Below are positions 12,032-25,100 of a stretch of DNA of 64,000 bases, in pieces. The notes beneath the pieces are model-generated. The model saw nothing but the letters and a program-made list of their open reading frames with translations, was not told the origin of the DNA and did not search any database. Both the position numbers and the translations under genes were made by a program. Each line of letters starts with the position of its first letter. Position 1 is the first letter of the stretch. Source of the DNA: Mactra quadrangularis (Eukaryota; Mollusca; Bivalvia; Venerida; Mactridae); assembly GCA_025267735.1 (NCBI GenBank), contig CM046307.1, positions 58,337,395-58,401,394 on the forward strand, written 5' to 3'.

Positions 12032-13645
12032 GATGGCATACCGCTGCAAATTCTGCATGAAACGCTTTAAGAAAAAGTCTGCACTGCTAGATCACGAAAG
12101 AAGCCATGTAAACAAAGATACAAACAGGTGTAATGAGCTGTCTTTTTCAGTAAAGCTACAGTCCCATAATCATAAAAAGCCGAGAGGGCACCATACGGGC
12201 GCCGTGCGATCAAGCTCCGCAAGGACCCGTACGAACTCTTGCGTACCTGTACGGGCTGTTAAGTTTTTACCAGGGTCCGTGAGATGATCCCAAGATACGC
12301 GTATCAGTTTCAGAGTCGAATCGTGGCCGAGTAAAGATTAAACATGCATATCTTCCAGCTACGGCTTCGTACGGGTGGGTTGTTTTGTACCATGTGCGTA
12401 GATGTTGTATTATGCCAATACCTAAATAAATCTATCTATCTAAATCTACCGTCACCTTGATACGCAAGGCTTCCCACGGCTTACGACTGTCTGCACGTAC
12501 AGGTCCACAACAAGCCTCGATTTTATGGGACTGAGGCATAATAAGGCGCATATGACTCGGCGTGGCTGAACGAACAAATTATAATACATGCGCTATTATT
12601 TTGACCCCAACCCGACCTTTTCATTGGCATAATTACATGGCGCAATGGTTGCTTACTAACAGGTTATGCTTTCTCTTGTATAACGGCTCCATGAGAACTA
12701 AACAATAAAGCACCAGTCGATTTACTATACACGATCGGTTCGATGAACTTATGCAACTTACGTCTCCCCCCCCCCCCCGTAATAATAATAACGCATTAAG
12801 ACAATGCTGGAAAATCTAGTTCAATATCTTATATTCTAAACACGTCGTGAGAATATCATGTTTTAGACAGAACAAAATACATGTATTGCCACAACAGTAC
12901 CACATAACAAGAACTTGAATCCAGCAGTGAACTATCTGTCCTTACATTCTTTACTGATAACCTTCCGTATGATAGTTTCAATTTGAAGTCGGGGTATGAT
13001 GCCTTTTTAAAGAAGACAGTAAACAATACATTATTTTAATACACATGCGTTCATAAGCTACATGACATGCAGTTCATCAATATAACTTAAAAGTTTAAAA
13101 TGAGCAGCACAACGTGAAAGGGAAACTCGAACTTTTACGTCAATTTCTCGTAGGTGTACAATAAGATTGTCTCGCGAGTCCTTGCTGTTGAATTGGGATT
13201 GATTTGAAAAACGTGTATCTGATGAATATGCCTCCTGTGACTACTCGACGGACATTTTAGGCTGAATCAGACTGATTTTGGCTCGCACAGGTCGCAAAAT
13301 CCCGGAAATGTTTCTGGGTTCCCTTTTGTATTTTTGTGACTCATATAATTGTGTATGTCATTTTTATGCCTTTCCTGAACTTTATATGTATGCTTTGATT
13401 GCAGATGCAGAACAGGTGATGCCCAAAAAGAACACAATTGTAGCAAGTGCCAGAAAACGTTTGACATTCTCGGGGATCTGCAAAAGCATAACTGCAATGA
13501 AAACAGCGACGCCAGCCTTAAGTGTAATACATGCGGTATGGTGTTCTGTTATCGCCCATAACTGAAAGATCACTTGGCAAAACACTCAAGGAAAAAGAAT
13601 CATGTATGCCACAAGTGTCGGAAGCGCTTTAGATCGCGGTCTTAG
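12032..13645 (+). pseudogene. C2H2 zinc-finger gene remnant with two in-frame stops
   Basis: Two exon-like blocks join in frame. Block 1 (12032-12127) follows a TTTCCAG acceptor, encodes a finger of the form C-x2-C-x12-H-x3-H (starting CKFCMKRF), and stops at a CAG|GTGTAA donor. Block 2 begins at 13405 after TTGCAG. In the continuing phase it gives a finger beginning CSKCQKTF with a final H-x2-C pair, a third beginning CNTCGMVF that is broken by a TAA (13559-13561), and the start of a fourth (CHKCRKRF) broken by a TAG (13643-13645). A live C2H2 DNA-binding protein would keep these fingers open, so I read this as decayed. The target and the parent gene are unknown. A stop-free splice form that skips the damaged part cannot be excluded. 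Confidence 0.6.
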
Positions 13646-16089
13646 CGCAAAACTGTAGTAACTCAATTTAAAAAGATTGTGTTACGACCGTTTTGCGACA
13701 AGCCCGCGAGATATCGCCCAGGACTAAGCAGAAGTGATCTTTCAGCTCTGTGAATACGTTCTGAATATAGTTTAGTACTCTTTAGACCTCCTGAAACAGA
13801 TTTATTTTCTGTTCTCCAGATAATTCTAGAACGATTTTAAGACTGCGTTGTTAATATTTGGAAAAGAACCCCTCCCCGCTAATCATTCTTGCATATTGGT
13901 TTGACATCGGCCATGTTTCTCACTCGTGACTACAGTTGGATGTATTTGCATGTACATGTATATTGGTCATTTCATTTTTTTTATTCATAGTTAACTGTGT
14001 CTCGTATCTGCCATTACGTCGTATTATTATGCCATTATACTTATTTTTTTTAAAAATTGCTTAAACAATACTAAATATGTTATATTCTAGCGTATGTAAA
14101 TTCTTTGATTTTAGTATATTCATTACATTCACAACCGACGCGTCTTATCTATTGTTACGTGCTCCACTCTTTACCCATTCAGGCACACTAGTCCGCAATC
14201 CGCAGCTTAGATATGATACGCGTCCAACTTTATACGTTTCTGACTTTAAAAGCCAGACTGCAGCAGGTGTTTAATACCTATTCGCTGTTACATGATAATT
14301 CATTGGGCACAAGGTGGGTAATGAAATAGAAGTTCACAAAAAGAGCGCGATTTGTGATTCTAAAAACACTATCAAATAATTGGAATCTAATAAATGCTTT
14401 TGTTAACTTCTGCATATAAAAAGGCATTGAATTAAATTAAGCATTTTACTTCATAGGACGTGTCTACATATTAATGAGTCCGGCAAACAAAACTTATACA
14501 TGTATTCTAGTTGTACGAGTGCTGGCATTCTTGTATCTCATAGCTAATTCAAGTTGAATGTTAGAAGCCCAGGTGGCGACCATGTATAAATTGTGACTCT
14601 TTGTTTCTGTTTACGAACTTACTTAAACTGACCAAGTATTGTAGTGTTTTCAAAAAAAACTCCAGTCTCATACGAGCACTTTTACGATCATAAATATTTA
14701 ATATTTCAAACCATTCTCGTATCCGAAATGGCGACTGGTACATGAACGATCCCAAACCAAAGCCACTATACAATGTGTTGTTAAAGCTGTCTGGCTTCAA
14801 AAACCTCCATTGTCTTGATCTGGTTAAATCTTCTGTATCGTCTCTTATGTATATAAGGGCCTTTGCTTCGCGACCGCGCCGGACGCTAAACGTTGCTCAA
14901 AAAGCAGTTAACGTTAAATGTCGCAACCTTGACGCCAAAATATCTCCCATAGTAGGTATGTATAGTATCGAGCCTTGACTCGACCAATGTCTAGGCAGGC
15001 AGGAATTATAGAGGCCTTATTCTTGCTTAGCTATGTTGTGACGTTTAGCAGTGGGTGTAGCTAAACGTCACAATGACGCTTAACATTGCAATGACGCCAA
15101 ACATCACAATCAACGCTAAACGTCGTACTTGATCTGGGGACAACTGTTTCTGCCGTATTCGTACAGAGCTCGAATACCCGACATGATCCAGTTTCAAGCC
15201 ACCAATTCATCACATTATAAAAGCACTGCAAATTGCAATGTTAAGCGACATTGCCACGTTTAATGCCGCTACACTCACCGCAAAACGTCGCAACACCGCT
15301 CAAGCTATAGTAAGGTCTTTTTAGTGCCTACCTATCTAGATCTAAAGCAACTTGACCTTATTTGAAAGTCGATCTGAAAATTATCAAAATAGACACTGAG
15401 AACAAGTTTATGGCCACGAAAGTTGTTGCATTGGTCGTTTAAGGCGATGGTAAAGGTGCAACTACAGTTGCTATTGAACTCCGATCGGTTGCTTTGGACG
15501 GTAAAGCGGGTTCTTTGGACCTGAAGACGATTGGCATAAGGGTGTAAGAATAGTCGCTATGGACCAAAGGGTGTTTGCTAAGGATATGTTGGTGGCTGCT
15601 ATAAGTGTAAGAGTGGTTGCTTTGGAGGCATATTTGTTTTATGTAAAAATTGTGTGTTGTTCAGGTTTAGTGCAACGTTTAGCGTCAAGGTTGCGACGTT
15701 TAACTTAAGTCGAGTTTTGTGCGACGTTAAGCATCAACGTTGCTGCATATATTACGTCAGTTGCGACATTTAGCTGCGTTGCGACATTTAGCGGCGTTGC
15801 GACGTTTAGTGGCGCTACCAGTACCTTTACACTTCTTGTACAAGAATGATAAGCAGATTAGAAAAATACAACGTCAATACGGTACATTTCACCTATACTA
15901 AAATCGTATTATTTCACAATTTAGTTCAGATGATGTCAAAAGTGTCATCACAAGACTACATTCCGCTGTCACATTAAACTCTCGCAGTATCGCGGGATAA
16001 ACAACGGTGTACATTCAATTTATACTATTTTTTTTCGTTAAAAGCAGACGATAAAATCGTCAACCAATCGAATTCTTTAAAATTTCCTA
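13646..16089. other. Intergenic between zinc-finger remnant and gene 1
   Basis: No gene recognised. The main content is the motif array at 14880-15830. Between its two halves, about 15420-15640, lies a looser degenerate series of GTTGCTTTGGA-like words. The rest is AT-rich DNA without visible structure. Confidence 0.5.
14880..15830. repeat. Inverted array of a GACGTTTAGC-like motif
   Basis: About a dozen variants of a 10-12-bp word occur. Left of about 15300 most read as (GC)TAAACGT(CG)-type; right of about 15660 they read as the complement, such as TTGCGACGTTTAGC. The closest matching pair is the block at 14908-14939 (containing TGTCGCAACCTTGACGCC) against 15681-15712 (containing GCGTCAAGGTTGCGAC). 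Three consecutive near-copies of TGCGACATTTAGC occur at about 15759-15812. This resembles a fold-back element whose arms are made of short tandem repeats. No coding capacity. Confidence 0.6.
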
Positions 16090-16102
16090 CTTTCGTTTTC
16101 AA
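16090..16102. promoter_or_regulatory. ISRE (IRF-binding site) in gene 1 promoter
   Basis: The + strand carries ACTTTCGTTTTC at 16089-16100, whose complement is GAAAACGAAAGT. This is an exact match to the ISRE core GAAA-N2-GAAA plus the preferred trailing GT. It lies about 60-70 bp before the gene 1 start codon, where a core promoter would be. By established knowledge, IRF-family factors bind this element. A site in a comparable place precedes gene 3. Confidence 0.7.
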
Positions 16103-16160
16103 CTCAATCGTGTTTATTTCTCTCCCTTTTTTCATAAAACTTTAGTGTACATTAACAGAT

Positions 16161-19100
16161 ATGTCTGCGACAGGTAAGCGTTTTAAATCGATTTATTGAG
16201 TTTAAATCATGTAATAAAATGTATATTACAACAGAGTTATTAAACATGTACATTTGAACTTTATCATTTTTTGTTCATATCTGTATCTGATAAAAATACG
16301 CTTCCGGTTTCTAGATTAAACAATCATATACGAATCTAAGCTTATAGCTTGAATGACTCAGAAGAAATTCGAATATAATAGTGTTAGTTTGACTTATATT
16401 TAACCGAATAAGGTTAGTGAACATATTTTCCAGAGTAGCGAAGTCACTGGTGAAATTATCATTTTAGGGCTTTTGTGTTTTGTGATTTAAATTTTCAATG
16501 CGGTGAAAATAAAACTTGATATTTTCACCGTATGATATCACTGAATATCGTCTCTTTATATTGTAAAACTATAAGAAGCCGGTTTATCTACATGTAATAT
16601 TTTCTCGTCTACTACATGTATAATGGCAGTCTTATGTAGATTTTTCCTACTCATACTCATACGTTTCTATTTTGTATATTCCCACAGAAGCCACAAGTAC
16701 TAGTGCCAGTTCATCAACGCCCGTGAACCCAGCTCCACAAGGTTAGTTTATGTTATCTAATATATAGTGTTCAGATGATAAAGGGCACGTTCCGCAAGGC
16801 GATTGCTAGCTAGCGCTTCGTCCCCTGGTACCCTCGATTTGGTGTCACATAGTGAATACTTTTAGTGCAAGAAAAGGTACCAGAGGACGAAGCGCTATCT
16901 AGCGATTTCCTTGCGGAACGTGCCCCAAAATGTCCGATTATTATAAACACATTTATTAACATATTGATTATTGCTTTGTTTAAGTACATGAAGTAAGGAA
17001 AGAATGTAATAAATATGAACCCCAGTCTTATGTGACTAAATTAACTAATTCATGAAAGAGGTCTCTTAAACAGTCTTGACTGTTTATAGGACAATAAGCA
17101 TAGAGTAGTTATAAATGTCGGCTACACTCTTACAATTGCAATCTACAATTGTATTCTATGATATACTCATTAATTTTAGCTCGATTGTGAAACAAATTTT
17201 TACAACTTAGATTAATCACTTTCGAGTTTGCTTCCTGGTCCCCCAGTACTGAGCTAGTAGGATAACGTTTCTTGCTCAAAGAAAAATGGGATAGGTTTAG
17301 GATGGGATTCAAACCAACGTATATATACTATCCAATGATTGCCCGTACAATTTCGTAACTGATCGGGCATGGTTGCAATACATGGTTATAATCATCAGCT
17401 CATTTATCATCTATGATTATTAAACCATTTTCGCTTTACAATTTCACTATGAAAATGTTTATTTTTCTGACGGACACAACTAGACCTACATCCTCGACCA
17501 CGTAGCTTCTCCATAAGTATAGTACATGAAAGATTTACACTATATTCGGAACATAGTTAGTTTCCTCCATTCTTTACATTGACGATGTCTGTGAGCACGA
17601 TGAGATTTAATCCTTTGAACTCCATACCACGACACATTGGTAACCCGTATTCTAAGAATGGCACAATGAAATTGATTTCAAAGGTCTGTACCTTTTTGAG
17701 TCTTACATGATCAAGGACAATAAACTGGGAGCTGTTTCTATCATTATGATGCAATTGTTACCGACACAGACTCATTATAAATTCAACATGATAAAGCACA
17801 TGAATTTATTTAATTTACAAAAAAAAATCATGTTGATTGTGCATTGTTATAGTAGCATTATACTTTGATATGGCGTCACGACTTTCAACCTCATACATAG
17901 AGGCCGCGGACGATAAACTGATACTTGTTTATAATGTAATACTCAATAATAAAGTGGGGTGACATAAAAATAAATAACATTCATTTTGCTGAATATGATC
18001 TAAAACTGTGTATTTACATGTATTTACTGTCAATATAAAACTTGCTTTCTATAAAAATGAATAAGATATAGTGTACGTGCATCATTTTACTCATTTAAAC
18101 AGACCACTTCGACGTTCAACATTCTAGTCAATATGTACTTCGTAAATTGTATGCGATGACATGTCAATAAAACATGCCTTAACTGACTTACTTATTTATT
18201 AAATTATTTTATGTTTTACCTCGAAGGTTACTCAAATCTCATGCTCTTACTTTTTTATCTCTTTGATGCTTTGCATCGAATCTTCCTTGATTTTAATGGA
18301 AACGACTATGACATGTTCACGTTGTTTACATAAACGAGCAGTAGTTATTGAATATATTGACTTTTACGTATAAATAGAAGTATTGTTAATAACCATCGGT
18401 CAATTGATTGTCGATGGAAATCTTACAATGTTTAATTAAAGCAAATAATAGACAAAGTAAAATACGTTAAAAGTTGAAGTTCATAATTCTTTAAATATAC
18501 AATTATAGTCATTTAATTTACGTGTATGAAATACTTCAAGATATAATCATATATTATATTCGTTTTGGTTTACTTTACTGTAACTTAAAATAAATACTAT
18601 GTTCAATGACGTATATGATTTCAAAGACGTAAAAGGTGTTTTCAATATAAAATACCCTTCGATAACCCGTCTGGAATCCCACTTTCATGTATTATGTGTA
18701 GCATATAAATGGTTTTCCATCGTGGGATACCAGAATTTTAGACATAAAATATGTTAATATAATCTTTACTATTATATTTTACATGTTCTTATTTCGTTTT
18801 GATTGGTTGTTCTATTTTTGTAACACCGTAAATAAGTAAAACAGTTTTCAGCGTTGTTGGACATTAACATTATAAAACAGACTTTAAGTAAATCGAGTTA
18901 TTACTTTATATTTCGCGTAGTATATTATACACATTTTGGTTTATCTCTAAAAGGACACTTTAACCGCAGTGATAAACACAGATCTAGTTTAATGTTCTAT
19001 TTTTGAACCATTTACTCAACATTGGTTTATATGTACGTTTATCTTTGATGCGTACGCAAGTGATCACGATTTATAGACTTAACTGTAATTTTCTCTTGAT

Positions 19101-22100
19101 TTCCATCTAATTTATTTCAGTTGACCAGATATTGGAAGTTGACGGTAAGAGTTTTGAATATTTGTTGTCAATTTGTTGTTTGTACGTATTACAGTGGTGT
19201 TTGTTTTTATGATCAAATTCATTTGGCTAATATAAAACACATTATATACTGCGGAAGTGGTTGAGGTGGAAATATATATTTTTCTGTTGTTTTTTTTTCA
19301 ATTGTATGAACGGCATTTAAGCTACAGTTATGTATATATTTTTGAAATTGTTTGTACGTTTTGAAACGATAAGTGAAAATGCACCTGTACTACCAAATTT
19401 GTGAATTTAAACATTAATTAAATAGTGACGATGACCTAGAAATAGAGGTCTTTTGTTGAATCGAAACCGAAAGTAGACTTATTTTGATATTGATTAATGA
19501 ATTTATGTTTTTATTAAGGCATTACTTAATTCTTTAATACTGTATATTAACGTGGTTTATATGACCTGATCAATACGCTCTTTCATATAAATGAAAAATA
19601 CTAAGAGGGTTGGGCCATATAATAAGCAAAGGGACACTACTCATTATGACACTTTCTACGCATCATAATATTTTATACAGTAGTTTAACTCGAGTTTGCT
19701 CCCATAGATTGTTACACCGATTTTACCCGAGCTTCCCAATTTGGGTTTGTGTATATTTTCATAAGTAGCAAATGTTGAGTTTGGGTTCAATTCTATTCTG
19801 CGATCGTATCGCAGATATACCTCAGATATCACTACCTTAGCAAATCAGCAATCTTCAATACTTTCCTCTAACTCGTAATTCAACAGAGTGGTTATTATTA
19901 ATGATTATACAATGGTTGGAGTATATTCATTGTTTTTACGTCATATTCTCCTGACACAAAACACTGGCCTTATACTTAATGCTCATAAAAACAAGATGTG
20001 TCATTTATCACAACACTTAATCTCATTCAGTTTGTGGTCAAACATCATGTTTGTACGGGTTCGAATCTAAACCGGGGAGGTCACATCCTTCCTTGAAAAT
20101 TTGACAAAAAATGTCAATTTTCCTCCATTAATAAGGTATAAGGAGAAGTTACCGGCTATAAATAAGTAATGACCTTCAAATTCTACTTTCGGTTTCGATT
20201 TACCTTCGCTTTGTTGTAAAAAAACATACAATTAATAATTTCTACATGGAGATAATGTTTTACAAGAATTGCACGTGCTACTTTGTTTAAAAGGGCTCTC
20301 TATTTGTATCAAGTCTAAAATATTTGTTGAATACCGGTAAACTAGCAGGGTCACGTCAGTCAAAACTATAAAAAATGCAACTGATACTTTTTTTGGAAGG
20401 AATTTTTTATCAAAAAATTCCTTTCTATGTCAGCGCTCTACGAAATTTGAAAAAGAACATGCCCAAGAAAATAGTGCAGTAGAAAAAATACGAATACCTT
20501 CAAACGTAGATGAATTCGAAAAAAATAATTCAAACAAATACTTAAAATTATGATATTTAATGAAACATTATTCGTATTGTGTACATAGTTATATTGTATT
20601 ATTGCGCAATATTATCTGCCACACGCTTGTATATAATATATACTACTTAGCAGACGATTTTCACAGCTGAAGTTTACTGTGAGAACGTAGGGCGATGGCC
20701 AGTTGTCAATGAATGGCTGACTGAATGACCGTGGTAGATTTTCAATCATGATGTAAGCAGGTCTGATTTATACAGAACAGAACAGAACAGAACATATATT
20801 TTATTAATAAGGACTTAAATATGTACATATTTATCATCCATACATAAATTTTACATCATATAATGGTCAAATAAAGTTAAATACATATATATTACAAGAA
20901 AAAAGAAAGAAGGTGAAAAAAACAACAACATAATACGTATATCATAATTATAGACTGTCTAGATTTCATGATTTATAATATTTTTTCTAATTTTTAAGGC
21001 ACAGTGTAAATAGTTTATCAGTTGTTTTACCAATTGTTCATCCTTTGAAGATAATAAGTCAATCAATTTTTGCATGCTTGGTCTATTATAATAATATCTA
21101 GGTATATAACGTTTTCTTAACACATTGTACACAGAGCATTTAAATAAGAAATGGTACTCGTCTTCAATTTGCCCTGAATTGCATAATTGACAAACTCTGT
21201 CAGCTCTCTCAACTCTATTCCGTCCATATCTTTTTGTTTCTATATACAGACAATGTGTTGAAGTTCTAAACTTAGTTATCACACTACGATCAGTTTTAAT
21301 CAGTTTATTGAGATACAATTCATATTCAAAGTCACATTTTAAATATTTATATACTGTTAATATAGAGCTATTGTCAATCGCACTCCTCCATGTTTGTAGA
21401 TAACAGTCAATTAAACGTTCTTTGAATAAATTAAGCAATTGTTTGCTATCAATGATACTACTTTGGTTGTACCAAATGTATGATAGACCATATGTATCTA
21501 ATAATTTTTAACATGGTAAGCCCAGTTCTTTTTGCCAATGTTAACATCGTCTAAAGCATTTAAATAAATAGCTTGCATGATGCAATTGTCTGATGTTAAA
21601 ACTTTCACCCAGTATTTGATAACCTTTACAAAACGATTAATATACAATGGGTAACGTGCTAATTCACCGTAAATACAAACATTACTTGCAGACAATTTGA
21701 CATTTAATACTTTTTTACAAAATTTTAGGTGAATACGCTCAATATCATTAGACTTTGTATACAGAAATATTAGAATATTTAATTGAAGGTTAATATTGAA
21801 TGAATTCACTAAATCTATTAGCTATGCAGCATAATGATATTGGACAGAAAATGCAACTGGAACAAAAAACAGTAATTTATTATGTATGTACCATATTAAA
21901 GCATTTATGCATGCTAACAAAAAGTAATCTTTTTAACAACAACCTGCAAGATAATCAGAGCTATATACCCTGTATCCCAAGATCAAAATAATAAAGTCCA
22001 AGGAACTACGACATATTTTATTTAAATGTGCATGATTAATTGTATCACATCAATATGATGAATAAATGACCAGTATGACTTAAAACTCTAAAACGTCACT

Positions 22101-25100
22101 TATTATGCTTTTCTGAATTACACATTATGATTTTTTTCTGTGAAAAGTCCATATTTAGCATGTTTTTTACATTTGGTACATAAATGTTCATGAAAATAAC
22201 ACATATTTATTCTCATCCTTTTGCTCACTTCTCAAAATGCCAGAAATGAGGAAAACAATTTTTTGCACGCTAGCTCGCTCCATTTTTTAGACAAAATCCA
22301 TAGAACATAATTATGACCAATTTGTTGTGGCCTTAACGCCATAGCAACACATTGTGTAGGTTATATCACTGACATCAGTCCACATACTGTTTCTGAAAAG
22401 GCTAAATCTCTGGATTTAGCTGTCAGTGACTGACTACTGCCCTGCATGATTTAGAATCGGTGGTAGGAAGGGAGAATGACCGTAGAAAATATTTCATACC
22501 TAAGCTCCACGAAAATATGACCCGCTCGGGAATCGAACCTACAACCCCTCGATCAGTAGAATAATGTGCATGTGAAGTGGAATATGAAACTTAGTTGACA
22601 ACGAATGATAAAGAGATAATGATGGATATCGAAATAGTAACTTTGAACTCTTAAATCTTTCAAGAAATCCTTCCAACAGTACTTTCAGTTCTTTGATTTT
22701 ATCTATAGTGCATAAATATTGACACCGACCTGGCATTTCACATTTGCATCTAATAATTATCTATACATATCCCGACGAAAGTCAATACCACGCCTATTCT
22801 ACACTTCGGCAGCGATCGTAAAATTATAGACGCATGTTTGTGTGTTAAGTTTTAACTCATAATCCTTACGATCACAATTCAATCGAGCAATGATACTACA
22901 TTCGTATTCAATGTAATGAATATTCTTGCATAAAGGTCAGGTCGGGGTAAAACTTAACGCACAATACTAGGATACCTAGTGATTTAGTCAGATAGGACAG
23001 TTTTTCAACAAACCAAGTATGGCGAAAAACGAAATTGACGTAGAGACCGTTATCTATAGCCCATATATCAAATGTAAAACTATTCCTGGAACGCAAATGA
23101 AATAGATGATTATGTGATAAAAATTAAATTTCAAGCACATCTTATTAAAAGATCAATGAAATTTTCAATTGAATTTGCCAGCTTTATTTATTGCATCTCA
23201 AAGTGCAAGTACATTTCATATCTTTTCAAACTCTTGTGATAAACTAAAGTGAAAGTAGATCCAAATCGATGGTAGAAAATTTTTGTTGTTTTGATTACAA
23301 TATGATTAAGATAATAATAGACAAATTATCCTCCAATTTACATAATTAAGCTGTAATATAATTCTGGATTACATATACTGAATGCTAATAAATCTAATGA
23401 ATATTGCTCGTTCTTAAAAAAGGATCCCATTTTTAAGAAATGAGCACTCTGTCAAACTTAGAAGACAGAATTGCTTTTGACATTTACATTGTGTCAAGTT
23501 ATAACTAATATCTATTGAAAGTGTATATGTTTTGCAAAATGTAAGTTTTATTTTTGTTGATCTACATTGCAGAAAAAATGAGTGATATAGTTGAAAGCCC
23601 TTGGAGAAAAACAGTTAACTGGAGTAATGTCTTCGAGGTAATATGACCTACTTATGGCAACAATGAGTTGTTATCAAGATTTGAGTTCTGGTCTAGTAGA
23701 TCAAAGCATTTGTCACTTTACATAAATTTATATTTCCTTGAATATATTTCGTTGAATAAATAAATTTATTTTGTTGCTATATTTTTTACATTATGTTCAT
23801 GCGCTTTTCAATGTTTAAAAATACTAAAAGAGGACAATGATTGACCAAACAACGCCCGATATTTAAGATTACTCCATCTTGTATTTTAACTTTTTTTACA
23901 AATATGCAAAGTAAGGGACCACAGTTTGATTTCCCATATTAAGAGCCTTTTAATATTAAACAAAGTTGTCTTGTACATGTATTTAGTGTTGATACATATG
24001 TATCTCCTTTGGCCAGATTAAACGATAAAGTGAAATTCAACACGCATATAGTACATGTATTTGTTTGATAAAATGCACTAAAACGTTGATGTTGCTAGTA
24101 ATACCATTGAGATATACAAGGAGTTAATGGCTAAAGTGTGACAATAGAGTGTCACTTGATTCAAATTACACACATTAGCTCAGTCTGTTATTCGTCTAGA
24201 TGTAACGGATTGTGTGGATCTTGCATACCCTAGGGACTTTGGTAATGAAATATTTATTATTTACGACCTTTCTTCATCCTGTTTCTGTATCAAGCGTTGC
24301 AATTGTGACCACTTGATGGTGTATGCTAAGCTTTTAGTGCAACCTGTGTTCAATAGATCAGTGAAGAAAATGACTAACGCCTATAACATAACCGAAAAAT
24401 ATGATGCAATGTTACGTACAACATTGCAACTAAAATTGTATTGTAGCATTATAAATAAATATATATACAGTATAATCTCTGCCAAGCGGCCCTCTACAGA
24501 ACAAAGCCCCTGCTCAACAACAGGTTTTTATATATTCCTTGGGCGTAAATTCAACCTTTGCAAAGCAACAACCTATTAACAGCAACATACTTGCTTCCAG
24601 TAGGTGTTGTTTAAGAGAGGTTGTACTGTATATAAATATAATCAAATATTTTCTTTATAGGAGCGTAAACTTCTTAAAGATGAAATAGAAAATTACGAAC
24701 CCTTAGGAGATCTACTCACTGGCGAGGTCTCCTTCCCAGTGGTAAATATTTTATTATTTGGTGGAGTTGGCGCGGGAAAGTCCAGTGTATTTAACACATT
24801 CAATTCTGTGTTTAGAGAAAAGATATTCAATGTTGCAAGAAGTGGAAGTGCTGCTCACAGCTTAACTACAAAGGTATTTTTCATACAAATTTTCTCTCTA
24901 AAATGGCGAGGAGTTTATCTGCTACTCGACAAAGCTGATATTGTATTTAGAAAATGATCATGGCATAAATACATATTGTTACTGGAAACATATGTCCTAA
25001 CCCATCTGATATCTATACGAACAGTTCAGACGTGTTCTTTAGGCATTATATGTTACATAAATTCTTTGTACATGTATGTACTCTGAAGATGACATATGTT

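Noticed and set aside
13278..13585. Open frames on both strands over the zinc-finger remnant
   Set aside because: They are in other frames than the Cys-His fingers and have no family features; the finger frame explains the sequence.
17220..17320. tRNA-like words (TAGCTCAGTA, GGTTTGAATCCC) on the minus strand
   Set aside because: The B-box-like word precedes the A-box-like word, the wrong order for a tRNA or a SINE head.
24214..24579. 121-codon open frame in gene 1 intron 4
   Set aside because: It ends inside an inverted-repeat element, has no recognisable domain, and lies between well-supported exons.
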